Origin: Chitinophaga lutea
GTDB lineage: Bacteria > Bacteroidota > Bacteroidia > Chitinophagales > Chitinophagaceae
Direction: 5' to 3'
NCBI RefSeq assembly: GCF_003813775.1
Contig: NZ_RPDH01000002.1
Coordinates: 186,001 to 250,000 of the forward strand
DNA: 64,000 nucleotides
Shown one piece after another: positions 1-7,589 of the stretch. Position 1 is the first letter of the stretch. Each line of letters begins with the position of its first letter. Below the pieces are notes generated by a model. That model was not told the DNA's origin. It saw only the letters and a list, made by a program, of their open reading frames with translations, and did not search any database. A program made the position numbers and the translations under genes.

Positions 1-1341
1 CGGTTTTTTTGTATCGCCGCCGGGCACCATCAGGTGACCGATGGAATAATAGGTAGGCACACGGTCGAGCACTTCCAGGCTTTTGATGTTCCACTTCACG
101 ATCTCCGACGATACGAAGAAGGAAGTATAAGCATTGCCGGATGCATCGAACTCCGTATGCAGGGGGCCGAGGCCGGGTTTCTTCACCTCGCCGTGCAGGG
201 CGGCTTCGTATTTCACGACGGGAATGCCGTTATATTCACCTTCAAACGCCTTGTCGGCAATCGCTTTTTCGAACTTCCTGTAAGAGAATACGGGGATGAG
301 GGCCGCCAGTTTACCGCTGCCCACGATGTACTCGCCGCTCGGGTCCACATCACAGCCGTGTGGTGATTTCGGGCAGGGGATTAGGTAAACGAAATCTTTC
401 AGCTCTTCCGGGTCCAGCGTCAGCACTTCCTTAATGATTTCAGAAGTGGCGGAATGCGTTTCTTCGTTAAAGGTGTTATGATAATATCCGGCCGCCATCT
501 TTTTGGCTTTGCCCGCTTTTACATATTCCTCCGCCTTTTTCCAGTTCACGGCCACGATAAAGTCTTTGTCTTTCTGGGAAGCGTTTACTTCCAGTAAAGT
601 GCTGGCCTGTTCGGTATTGTAGGTGGAGAAGAAAAACCAGCCATGAGAAGGGCCTTTACCGGCGCGGCTGAGGTCGAGGTCCATGCCCGGCAGGATGATC
701 TGGAAGCTCACCTGCATGTGGCCGGTATTTTTGTCGATGCCGATGAAAGAAGCGGTGCTTTTAAAGTTCTTTTTGTAAGAAGCATTGTCCAGTGCCGATT
801 CCTGGTTGCCGATCGGTATGGAAAAACGGGTGCCGGCGATCACATATTCGGTGTTTTCGGTGAGGAAAGGGGACGAGTGGTTACCGCCGCTGTTGGGCAG
901 TTCGAGAATCTCCATCGTTTTGAATGTTTTCAGGTCGATGCGGGCCACGCGGGGAGAGTTGTTGGCATTGGCAAACAGCCAACGCCCGTCGTGCTCGCCG
1001 TTGGTCTGCGACAGCGCGAGATGGTGCTGATCGTCCCAGGGCACAAATCCATGGGAAGTCTGCAGCATCGGTTTGCTTTCTTCGCTGTACCCGTACCCGT
1101 TTTCAGGGTTGACGGAGAATACGGGGATAAGTTTGAGCAGCCGGCCGGAAGGCAGGCCATACACGGATACCTGGCCGTTAAAACCGCCCGACACAAAATT
1201 ATAGAGCTCGTCGTATTTGCCGGGCGCCACATATGTACGTGCCGCCGCATCGCCCGACACTGCAGATGCCGTATTTTTCATCTTGCAGCCGGGCATGGCA
1301 ATAGCCGCAGCTATTATCAGCAATAGCCAATTACTTTTCAT
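1..1341 (-). CDS. nosZ: Nitrous-oxide reductase NosZ, clade II (C-terminus cut by window edge)
   Basis: Copper enzyme that reduces N2O to N2 in the periplasm, the last step of denitrification. The window holds the first 447 residues; the family is about 640-660, so the C-terminal CuA domain lies outside. Translating the minus strand gives a start at 1339-1341 and a Sec-type hydrophobic leader with a possible lipobox (MPGC near residue 18), not the Tat leader of proteobacterial clade I enzymes. All seven CuZ histidines can be assigned in order: DDQHH, GGNHSS, SHGWFF, SPHGCD, PLHTEF and IGHLM motifs on the beta-propeller. It follows a cytochrome c gene with a 27-base gap, the order usual for clade II nos operons, where nosL and nosDFY would continue beyond position 1. 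Identity is confident; lipidation is inferred. Confidence 0.95.
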   Translation of the reverse strand, partial: MKSNWLLLIIAAAIAMPGCKMKNTASAVSGDAAARTYVAPGKYDELYNFVSGGFNGQVSVYGLPSGRLLKLIPVFSVNPENGYGYSEESKPMLQTSHGFVPWDDQHHLALSQTNGEHDGRWLFANANNSPRVARIDLKTFKTMEILELPNSGGNHSSPFLTENTEYVIAGTRFSIPIGNQESALDNASYKKNFKSTASFIGIDKNTGHMQVSFQIILPGMDLDLSRAGKGPSHGWFFFSTYNTEQASTLLEVNASQKDKDFIVAVNWKKAEEYVKAGKAKKMAAGYYHNTFNEETHSATSEIIKEVLTLDPEELKDFVYLIPCPKSPHGCDVDPSGEYIVGSGKLAALIPVFSYRKFEKAIADKAFEGEYNGIPVVKYEAALHGEVKKPGLGPLHTEFDASGNAYTSFFVSSEIVKWNIKSLEVLDRVPTYYSIGHLMVPGGDTKKP

Positions 1342-1368
1342 AACAGATGTTTTTAAGGGAGTGATGGT

Positions 1369-1854
1369 TTAGTTTTTACCGTCGTTTTTACGCAGGAATT
1401 CGAGTACAGCGCGTGCATCTTCATCCGAAAGATTCTGGTTGGGCATTCTCACCATGCATACTTCGAGCATGGCCTGCGCATCGGCGTCTTTGTTGAGCAT
1501 TTCATCCACGTTGGTGATGAAGTTCATGATCCATTCCGGCGTTCTTCTGTCTGTCACCCCTTTCCAGCCGGGGCCTACGAGTTTTTCTTCCGTGAGGCGG
1601 TGGCAGGAGGTACATTTCAGTTCAGCCACGGTTTTGCCTTTCTGCACCATCGCTTCGTCGAGCGGGTGCGTCAGCTGCACATCGCGGAACTTGCCGATGC
1701 CTTTCGGATCGGCCGCCGGTTTGTCGGCCACCATGCTGTTATCCGCGGCGGGCGCAGCTGGCGTCTGTTCGTCTTTCTGAGTGGTATTGCCGCCGCAGGC
1801 CGAACAAAATACCACCGCGGCGATGGTCAGAATTTGAAAATAAATACGATTCAT
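1369..1854 (-). CDS. Class I cytochrome c lipoprotein of the nos operon
   Basis: 161-residue mono-haem cytochrome c. A hydrophobic leader ends in a cysteine-rich lipobox region (Cys17 or Cys20), then a low-complexity Ala/Pro/Asp linker to about residue 55, then the cytochrome domain. CTSCH at 81-85 is the haem-attachment site and Met137 in a RMPNQNLS segment is the likely sixth ligand. It lies 27 bases upstream of nosZ in the same direction. In clade II clusters such cytochromes are thought to pass electrons from the quinol-cytochrome chain to NosZ, and that role is inferred here from position. The start ATG at 1852-1854 gives the signal sequence directly. Confidence 0.88.
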   Translation of the reverse strand: MNRIYFQILTIAAVVFCSACGGNTTQKDEQTPAAPAADNSMVADKPAADPKGIGKFRDVQLTHPLDEAMVQKGKTVAELKCTSCHRLTEEKLVGPGWKGVTDRRTPEWIMNFITNVDEMLNKDADAQAMLEVCMVRMPNQNLSDEDARAVLEFLRKNDGKN

Positions 1855-1947
1855 ATGAAACAGGTTTTACGGGAATTACATGACAAATATTGTTGTTATT
1901 GCATTGCCGGACGATGACGGCCATCAATGTAACGGATGATGTTCGTG

Positions 1948-2700
1948 TCACCGCGGGATGGCGCAGCTGGCGCCGGTACTGCTCACGCGCTCTTCCAGCT
2001 GTGCAGCCTTCGGGAAGAGGATGTTGTTCTCGAGGTGGATATGCAGGTGCAGGTCGTCGCGGAACTCTTTCAATAAGCCGTAAGTTACCCGGTAAGTATT
2101 GCAGGCATCGGGCGGCGGGGTGAAATCATCGCTCAGATCCGTCATCTGCTGAAAGCGGTCGCCTTCCTGGCTATGTTCGTGCATCATGGCGGCGATGGGC
2201 GCCTGCACCGAGCCGAATGCCGGCGGGAGCCAGGCGCCACCTTCCTGCACTGTCTGCACGAGCCGGCGGATATAAGGGAACAGCACCTGTTCTTCTTTTT
2301 TCATATGCAGGAGCAGCTCTTCCGCCGCTGCGAAAAACTGGTCGCTGATGGCCTCCAGTTCCGGATGCGCCCCGCCGTGCACGCTGCACAGCTTATGCAG
2401 GAAACCTTCCAGGACGGGAATCTGGGTGGTCACGTAGGTGTGGTGCGTCTGCTGGATGTGGCTCGCCAGCACGTCGGGCCCCCAGCTGTTGTAGTCCACG
2501 GTATCGCCGCGCCGCATCGCCTGTACGTTTTCCAGTGCTGCGGTAACCTTCGAAGGGTCGATGTTTTTGATGCCGCAGGCTTCGCCCACCGTCATGTGCC
2601 CCTTGCAGCAAAAGTCGATATTGAATTGTTTGAAGATCGCGGCGGTGTGATAGTTACCTGCCACCAGTTGACCGATAACGGCCTGTTCGAGATTATTCAT
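1948..2700 (-). CDS. ric: Iron-sulfur cluster repair di-iron protein (RIC/ScdA/YtfE family)
   Basis: 250 residues, the usual length for RIC. The N-terminal DUF542 (ScdA_N) domain carries the FCCKG cysteine pair at about 31-35, followed by a hemerythrin-like four-helix bundle with the expected di-iron ligands: HHTYV near 85, HGGAHPE near 110, HMKKEEQ near 130, MMHEHSQEG near 172 and LHLHIHLENN near 215. RIC proteins repair Fe-S clusters damaged by nitric oxide or oxidants in the cytoplasm. The gene runs in the same direction as the nos genes, 93 bases upstream of the cytochrome, which fits a nitrosative-stress role. Nested inverted repeats sit just upstream (2728-2752). Confidence 0.93.
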   Translation of the reverse strand: MNNLEQAVIGQLVAGNYHTAAIFKQFNIDFCCKGHMTVGEACGIKNIDPSKVTAALENVQAMRRGDTVDYNSWGPDVLASHIQQTHHTYVTTQIPVLEGFLHKLCSVHGGAHPELEAISDQFFAAAEELLLHMKKEEQVLFPYIRRLVQTVQEGGAWLPPAFGSVQAPIAAMMHEHSQEGDRFQQMTDLSDDFTPPPDACNTYRVTYGLLKEFRDDLHLHIHLENNILFPKAAQLEERVSSTGASCAIPR

Positions 2701-2727
2701 AATATAATAATTAAATGGGTATTAATT

Positions 2728-2752
2728 AAAGATGATTTAATCTTTTAATCAT
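2728..2752 (-). promoter_or_regulatory. Nested inverted repeats, candidate operator of ric
   Basis: AAAGAT (2728-2733) pairs with ATCTTT (2740-2745), and ATGATT (2732-2737) pairs with AATCAT (2747-2752). Both are perfect and they interleave. They lie between a TAGCTTTG -7-like box and the ric start codon, where a repressor would block transcription. A separate AAGATGCA at 2783-2790 resembles an NsrR half-site. The regulator is not identified. Confidence 0.45.
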
Positions 2753-3017
2753 ACTCAAAGCTAGTGGATATTCAGTTATTAAAAGATGCAAATGTCCTTA
2801 ATTATGGTTTGCGCTGAAAACGGGCGGGGGAGGGCTGTCGGGAAAGCGGGCAAGGGCCGTGCATATCGGAAAAAAGAAGAATTTGCGTCATTTCGCGGCC
2901 TGACTAGAATCATACGGGGCGCAGGTACAATTGTCTTAAAAACGGGCATAAAACGCCTGAAATCGCCTCAAAATGAGCCTGGAAGAGAACAGCTGTTCAT
3001 AAAACAATAAAAAGTGG

Positions 3018-3025
3018 TACCTTTG
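3018..3025 (+). promoter_or_regulatory. Bacteroidota -7 promoter element (TACCTTTG)
   Basis: Exact match to the TAnnTTTG -7 consensus, ending 4 bases before the ATG at 3030. Transcription would start at about 3028-3031, so that ATG would be leaderless, or the ATG at 3060 is the real start. No clear TTG is seen 19-20 bases upstream. Confidence 0.5.
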
Positions 3026-3029
3026 CACC

Positions 3030-3431
3030 ATGAAAGTATCAACTATTTCGCGTCCCGGAATGCAATTTACACCGGAACATGAGTGGATGGATGTGAACGG
3101 AACGGTTGGATTTGTGGGTCTCTCGGCTCATAAACTCAAAGGCATAAAAGAAATCGATGATATCAAATGGCGTCCATGCAGAGGCCAGATCAAAAAGGGT
3201 ACCTTGATAGCGGAAATCCATGCGGGGAAAACCATCATCCCCATTCACGCACCCGTTAACTGCAACTATTTAGGGCAAAACCAACAACTGAACGGTAACC
3301 TCAACCTGGTACTGGAGAGTCCCCAGGACAGAGGCTGGCTGTTTTTTATCAGTCCTTCCAAGTTTTTTAACAACGCTCCCTTGCTCAGTCCTGATGAATA
3401 CAAGGAACTGATCCGTACGCAAAAAAACTAA
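3030..3431 (+). CDS. Glycine cleavage H-protein-like lipoyl-domain protein
   Basis: 133 residues resembling GcvH: FTPEHEWMDV (13-22) matches the EHEW signature, and GKTIIPIHAPV (66-76) aligns with the lipoylation loop so that Lys67 occupies the lipoyl-lysine position eight residues before the Pro. The flanking ES-V-K-A consensus is not kept, and the C-terminus (FNNAPLLSPDEYKEL) resembles the GcvH end. No gcvT, gcvP or lipoate ligase gene is nearby. It is 4 bases upstream of a methyltransferase gene. It may be a true H protein, or a divergent GcvH-L paralogue used for something else. A start at 3060 is possible because of the -7 box at 3018-3025. Confidence 0.75.
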   Translation: MKVSTISRPGMQFTPEHEWMDVNGTVGFVGLSAHKLKGIKEIDDIKWRPCRGQIKKGTLIAEIHAGKTIIPIHAPVNCNYLGQNQQLNGNLNLVLESPQDRGWLFFISPSKFFNNAPLLSPDEYKELIRTQKN

Positions 3432-3435
3432 TACG

Positions 3436-4032
3436 TTGGAGAAAACACTGTTAAAGCGTGGGTATTTTGCCAACGATGCAGCGTTTGATTGGCTGTATCC
3501 GCAAAAAATCCGCGAATTATCCAAGCGGCACTGGACACCGCTGGCCATCGCAGAGCAGGCAGCGGATTTCCTCGCCGACGCACCCGGCAAAAAGATACTC
3601 GACATCGGCAGCGGAGTAGGCAAATTCTGCATCGCCGCTGCGCATTTCCAGCCGCAGGCCACGTTTTATGGCGTGGAGCAGCGCTACAAGCTTCACCAGT
3701 ATGCCCAGGCCGCCAAAGATGTGGCACAGATCAGCAATGCTGAATTCGTGCATGAAAACATCACCCGGCTCGACCTTTCTTCGTACGACAATTTTTACTT
3801 CTACAATTCCTTCTTCGAAAACCTGGACGATAACGATCGGATAGACGAGGAAGTGGCTTATTCCACCAACCTGTATATTCAATATTGCCGGCATTTGTAC
3901 CGTTCGCTGGAACGCAAACCGGCAGGAACGCGCCTGGTGACGTTTCATAGTATGCAGGATGAGGTGCCGCCGTCGTTTCAGGCGACATATGTATCAGACG
4001 ACTTACAGTTAAAAATGTGGATCAAAAGATAA
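3436..4032 (+). CDS. Class I SAM-dependent methyltransferase
   Basis: 198 residues starting with TTG at 3436; no in-frame ATG occurs before the Rossmann fold. Motif I is ILDIGSGVGKFC at about 54-65, followed by an acidic residue after the second strand (YGVEQRY) and an NA-x-FVHEN segment for motif II/III. The substrate cannot be predicted. The start lies 4 bases after the stop of the GcvH-like gene and the next gene begins 4 bases after its stop, so the three are almost certainly one transcript. Confidence 0.82.
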   Translation: MEKTLLKRGYFANDAAFDWLYPQKIRELSKRHWTPLAIAEQAADFLADAPGKKILDIGSGVGKFCIAAAHFQPQATFYGVEQRYKLHQYAQAAKDVAQISNAEFVHENITRLDLSSYDNFYFYNSFFENLDDNDRIDEEVAYSTNLYIQYCRHLYRSLERKPAGTRLVTFHSMQDEVPPSFQATYVSDDLQLKMWIKR

Positions 4033-4036
4033 AATC

Positions 4037-4276
4037 ATGACAGCAGATCAATTCGTGTTGGAGACTATTGAAAAGATCAGGATCGCAGATACCAATGATA
4101 CGGTAAAGGCGATCGTCACCGCAGCCAGACAATCCTCCGGAGCTGAAGATATTACAGGCAGCCTGCTGGCCGCCCTTGAAGAGGTTTCACCGCTGACTTG
4201 CACCAGCGATCAGTGGGACCGCCTTCGTTTCGCTAAAATGATGCTGTACAAACCTGGTGTTGCGCAGCCGGCTTAA
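4037..4276 (+). CDS. Small hypothetical protein, third gene of the GcvH-like operon
   Basis: 79 residues, mostly helical and acidic, with no signal peptide and no motif I recognise. The ATG is 4 bases after the methyltransferase stop codon and codon use resembles the neighbours, which supports a real gene. It converges on the next gene with one base between stops. Confidence 0.6.
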   Translation: MTADQFVLETIEKIRIADTNDTVKAIVTAARQSSGAEDITGSLLAALEEVSPLTCTSDQWDRLRFAKMMLYKPGVAQPA

Positions 4277-4277
4277 A

Positions 4278-4694
4278 TCACTGCTTTTCGAGCCGAACCG
4301 CCAGCCAGGGTTCCCATTTATTATTATCCGACAGTTTTTCCCAGGTACCTGACAGCACCTGCGCGTTGCTGCTGAACGTAAAAATACCGCGTTCGGAAGC
4401 CGATGTGAACGTCCACGCATTGTCGTGAAAGCTGCCCGCCGATACCTGCAGGCGTCCGGCAGCGTCGAAATGGTGCATGGAAAAATGGCGAAGCTCCTCG
4501 TCGTAACTGATGATTTCCAGCCCAATGACAGGTTCCGTTCCCATCGTGACGGCGATGCGGTGGAGGAGGAGGCTGCTGCCTTCGTACCATTCGTAACTGT
4601 CGGTGCCTTCCAGCTGCCGGGAAGGGTCGGCCACGAGCTGGCCGGTGGTGCGCCAGGTGCCGACAAGCGTTTCAAGTGCAGGATTCCGTTGCAT
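4278..4694 (-). CDS. DUF1579-like lipocalin-fold protein
   Basis: 138 residues from the ATG at 4692-4694. An ATG 75 bases further upstream is open but adds residues unlike the family. The start reads ALETLVGTWRTTG, followed by a WYEG segment, GLEIISYDEE and a final SGTWEKL strand, the pattern of small beta-barrel proteins of the DUF1579 type. No enzymatic residues are evident. Monocistronic, convergent with the operon at 3030-4276. Confidence 0.65.
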   Translation of the reverse strand: MQRNPALETLVGTWRTTGQLVADPSRQLEGTDSYEWYEGSSLLLHRIAVTMGTEPVIGLEIISYDEELRHFSMHHFDAAGRLQVSAGSFHDNAWTFTSASERGIFTFSSNAQVLSGTWEKLSDNNKWEPWLAVRLEKQ

Positions 4695-4788
4695 ATGCGA
4701 TGATATTGAATACGCTGTAAAAATAAAGCGAAACCACTCCGCAGCCATTGGCATATGCGCCATCTTCACGGCGGTTCGCGCCAGTCCC

Positions 4789-5295
4789 TTACGCCTTTAC
4801 CAGGTACACGAACGGCAGGGGTAAATCATCCGCCCGTTGTTCCGCTACTTCAGCTTTCTTAAATCCGTACCGCTCCAACAACCCGATAGCCGGGCTTTCC
4901 GCATGTTCCGCGAGCCAGATCGCATCGTATTGATTGCCGAGGCCGATGCATTTCTCCAGCAAAGCCACCTGGTCTGCGTACGCCCGCAGCATAAAAAATG
5001 CCGTGATGCCCATGCTGCGTTTGTCGTGCAGGACGGGTGGGCGTTTCCCTTTCGCGCTGAGGCGGGCGAAGCCTACGGCTTCTTCGCCGGCATAGGCCAC
5101 CAGCCATTGGTTCGAGAAATTATTGATGCTGTCTGTAAGCGTCTTTTCGTTGAAGTGCGTGGTAATGTAGTGTTCCAGCACGGCGGCCTGTGCGAGACCT
5201 GCATATTTTTCCAGAACGATGGCGCGGCCCAGCCGGGCAATGTCTGCAATCACGCTGTCTGCAGCGACGACGAATTTCACGGTGATGGTTTCCAT
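4789..5295 (-). CDS. GNAT family N-acetyltransferase
   Basis: 168 residues from ATG 5293-5295 (METITVKF). An ATG 27 bases upstream is also open. The fold is a GNAT: FSNQWLVAYAGEEAVGFARL strands, then a central helix region with ADQVALLEKCIGLG, then IWLAEHAES and a C-terminal LLERYGFKKA motif typical of acetyl-CoA-binding GNATs. The canonical R/Q-x-x-G-x-G/A loop is poorly preserved. The substrate is unknown. Confidence 0.75.
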   Translation of the reverse strand: METITVKFVVAADSVIADIARLGRAIVLEKYAGLAQAAVLEHYITTHFNEKTLTDSINNFSNQWLVAYAGEEAVGFARLSAKGKRPPVLHDKRSMGITAFFMLRAYADQVALLEKCIGLGNQYDAIWLAEHAESPAIGLLERYGFKKAEVAEQRADDLPLPFVYLVKA

Positions 5296-5346
5296 CCGGT
5301 AAAGGTAACACCGGTAGGGCACAAATTACCGGATCAGATCAGGGCG

Positions 5347-5928
5347 TCAATCATGCTTCATCTGCGCGGCGAGGGCTTCCAGTATGATCAGCGCATCGTA
5401 CATGCTCACGGTCATGAGCACACGTTTCTGTGCGAGTGCGATATTGCTGTCTGCCGAGAGCGCTTTCCAGATGCCCTGTAAAGCCGCTTCGGTATTGGCG
5501 CCGGCGAGAATCGCATCGTTGAGGATGCCGTGCTGCAATCCTGCCAGCATGATCTGTACCATTACCTCGCGCGCTTCCTGCAGTTTGACGTTACCGGCGG
5601 CATATTCGTCGCGGAGCAGGTGTTCCAGCGTTTGCAGTACTTTCAGCTGCACGCCCGTTTTCATATCGCTTTTGCGGAGGGTGACACGCTCATGCGTTTG
5701 GGGATGGATGCCGCGTTCGGCCGTTGCCAGTTCCGCCCGCAGCAGCTGCGCCTGGCTTTCCCGGTCGGTATGCCCGCCTTCCTTATAGCGGGCGATGATT
5801 TTGTCGAGCAACAGCTTCAATGTTCTTTCCGTGTCGAAATCCTTCCTGCTATACTTGCCCGAGGCCTCGCTGAAGGCTTCGAGCAGCTGGGTGAGCTGTT
5901 GCTGGTCGTTATGGTAAAACCGCTGCAT
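5347..5928 (-). CDS. Hypothetical protein, last gene of the DUF2589 module
   Basis: 193 residues, predicted to be almost entirely alpha-helical and soluble: no signal peptide or membrane segment, many charged heptad-like stretches (for example QLLEAFSEASGKY and LEHLLRDEYAAGN). I recognise no family. It starts 8 bases downstream of the 277-residue gene, so the two are probably co-translated. It likely acts together with the DUF2589 proteins encoded upstream; that is inference from the operon only. Confidence 0.7.
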   Translation of the reverse strand: MQRFYHNDQQQLTQLLEAFSEASGKYSRKDFDTERTLKLLLDKIIARYKEGGHTDRESQAQLLRAELATAERGIHPQTHERVTLRKSDMKTGVQLKVLQTLEHLLRDEYAAGNVKLQEAREVMVQIMLAGLQHGILNDAILAGANTEAALQGIWKALSADSNIALAQKRVLMTVSMYDALIILEALAAQMKHD

Positions 5929-5936
5929 ACATGTTG

Positions 5937-6770
5937 TTATTCAAATTCCACCAATAATTCTTCTTTGCCTGTTTCTTCGTTCCGCACGGTTTTCACGAAC
6001 ACGCCTTCTTCCATGATTTTTGCCTTGATGGTGAACACCGTGGCGTCGCTGCTGCCGTTTTTTACCACATTGGTTTCGGGGTTCACCAGCAGGTTCTCCA
6101 TTTTGCTCTGCGATACCAGCGTATTCTCTTTTATTTTCTGGATCACTTCCTGCAGCGCCTGGCTGAACAGTTCGTTCTGCGGGTTCTGGCGCTTGTATTC
6201 TTCGAGCAGGTTGTATTCTTCGATGGCGATGTTAAACACCTCGGCGAAACAGACCTGTGCAATGTTTTCGGGTTTGGAGGGGTCGGTATTGGCCACCAGC
6301 AGCTGGTAGAATTTTGAAATAGCGGCCGGGCTGCTGGAAATGATGGCCCTTTTACTGCGGAGGGTATTGTTAACGGCCGGTTTGAATGCCGTTTCCACCT
6401 GCGGCTGCTGGCCGAACACCGGTTTGGTGAACACGTCGTTCTTGACGCTGCTAAAATCGATGTCTACCTTGCTGCGCCTGATCAGGATCGTTTGAATGGC
6501 GGAGTTGACGCGGTTCTGAATGTACCGCGTAAAGTCTGCTTCCTTCATGCTGAACAACAGGGCGGTAGTGAATTTGGCGGACGAGATCAGGACGGGGATG
6601 GTAAGCTCCATTTCGGGGATCTTGAAACGCGGTACGGAAAAATGTTTCAGCACGTCGTCTTTCGCATACGCGATGGCCATGTCTTTCGCCACCCGGTCTG
6701 CATGATCGCGGGCGCGTGTGATCTCGGAAAAAATAAAACCTACATAGTCCGCCAGTGTGATATTTGACAT
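5937..6770 (-). CDS. Hypothetical protein of the DUF2589 module
   Basis: 277 residues without signal peptide or transmembrane helix. The N-terminal part, with ADYVGFIFSEITRARDHAD then VPRFKIPEMELTIPVLIS, resembles a structural or scaffolding protein in which a beta strand run follows a helix. The C-terminal part is helical, then ends in short strands (VFVKTVRNEETGKEELLVEFE region). No family is recognised. The gene lies 69 bases downstream of the second DUF2589 gene and 8 bases upstream of the next gene. Confidence 0.7.
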   Translation of the reverse strand: MSNITLADYVGFIFSEITRARDHADRVAKDMAIAYAKDDVLKHFSVPRFKIPEMELTIPVLISSAKFTTALLFSMKEADFTRYIQNRVNSAIQTILIRRSKVDIDFSSVKNDVFTKPVFGQQPQVETAFKPAVNNTLRSKRAIISSSPAAISKFYQLLVANTDPSKPENIAQVCFAEVFNIAIEEYNLLEEYKRQNPQNELFSQALQEVIQKIKENTLVSQSKMENLLVNPETNVVKNGSSDATVFTIKAKIMEEGVFVKTVRNEETGKEELLVEFE

Positions 6771-6839
6771 ATTGATTCAGGTTGTTGGGAAAAGAGAAAA
6801 ACGGTACCTGCGCGGTGTTGCACAGGTACCGGTATGTGC

Positions 6840-7541
6840 TTATGCAGACAGCAGGCCGAGGATTTTTTCCAGGCCGCCGGGCATTTCATCCTGCACGGCT
6901 TTCACGTTTACGTTGAGCGCGAACTCTTTTTTCACTTCCACGCCGGTTACGGATTTGCGCTGATAGGAGGCAGACACCTTGAAGCTCACGGGGCCCCATC
7001 CTGCTTTTACTTCGGCATTTACGCCGAGCGCGTCGGACACGGTGTTGGACTCTACCGAGTTGAGTTTGGCGTTGAAGTCGATGATCACGTGCTCGATACG
7101 GAGGCTGGGGATGGGCAGCATGGCGAGCAGGGGAACTTTCACGGCTACGCTTTTGACGAGCGGGCTGCCGTCTTCTTTCACGTCTTTTCTTTCGTGGCTG
7201 AAGTCGACCATCACGAGTGTTTTTTTACCGTCGTCTTCCACGAAACCAACTGAATTGATGAAGTTAACGGTGGCGAGGGAGCTGGCTACCTGTGCATCCA
7301 CAGCTGCCTGGAGCGGCCCGCCGATCATTTTTTTGAAGTCGATGTTGTTCAGTTCCGCTACCAGGTTAGTGGAAACGCCTTTGGCAACGGACGCTTTTTT
7401 GGGGGCTACGGCACCGGAGAGTTTGGTCACCGTGTCCACCGCTGCATCGGTGGCGTGTGCTACTGAGGGTACGGGGGCATCAGCAGTGCGCTGTGCTACC
7501 TTGGGCCGTGGGGTGCGGCTTTTGACATTGATCTTTGCCAT
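6840..7541 (-). CDS. DUF2589 family protein, long paralogue
   Basis: 233 residues. Residues 1-65 are a Pro/Ala/Val/Lys-rich, probably disordered arm. From about 70 the DUF2589 domain begins: KKMIGGPLQAAVDAQVASS, then NFINSVGF, a beta-rich segment with KVPLLAMLPIPSLRIEHV, DFNAKLNS and a C-terminal VNVKAVQDEMPGGL. No signal peptide and no catalytic motif. DUF2589 function is unknown. It shares the core pattern with the gene upstream (PLQAA, VPLLSLIPL, FNVKMN, VKAVQDELP), so the two are ancient tandem paralogues. Confidence 0.82.
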   Translation of the reverse strand: MAKINVKSRTPRPKVAQRTADAPVPSVAHATDAAVDTVTKLSGAVAPKKASVAKGVSTNLVAELNNIDFKKMIGGPLQAAVDAQVASSLATVNFINSVGFVEDDGKKTLVMVDFSHERKDVKEDGSPLVKSVAVKVPLLAMLPIPSLRIEHVIIDFNAKLNSVESNTVSDALGVNAEVKAGWGPVSFKVSASYQRKSVTGVEVKKEFALNVNVKAVQDEMPGGLEKILGLLSA

Positions 7542-7589
7542 TGTTTTTTGACATTTAGTGATAAAAAGGGGTTATATGATTCGGAGGTA

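Larger units (their letters stand above)
2701..3029. other. Divergent intergenic region between ric and the GcvH-like gene
   Basis: 329 bases, AT-rich near the ric start. On the minus strand it holds a TAGCTTTG -7-like box (2756-2763, reading CAAAGCTA on the plus strand) and nested inverted repeats. On the plus strand it holds TACCTTTG (3018-3025) just before the GcvH-like gene. A 74-codon open frame at 2786-3010 is basic and low-complexity with no recognisable domain; I regard it as non-coding. Confidence 0.6.

Noticed and set aside
643..1326. 227-codon plus-strand frame opposite nosZ
   Set aside because: Antisense shadow of nosZ; the minus-strand frame carries all NosZ copper-ligand motifs.
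2786..3010. 74-codon open frame upstream of the GcvH-like gene
   Set aside because: Basic, low-complexity translation with no domain, overlapping the ric and GcvH-like control region; more likely non-coding.
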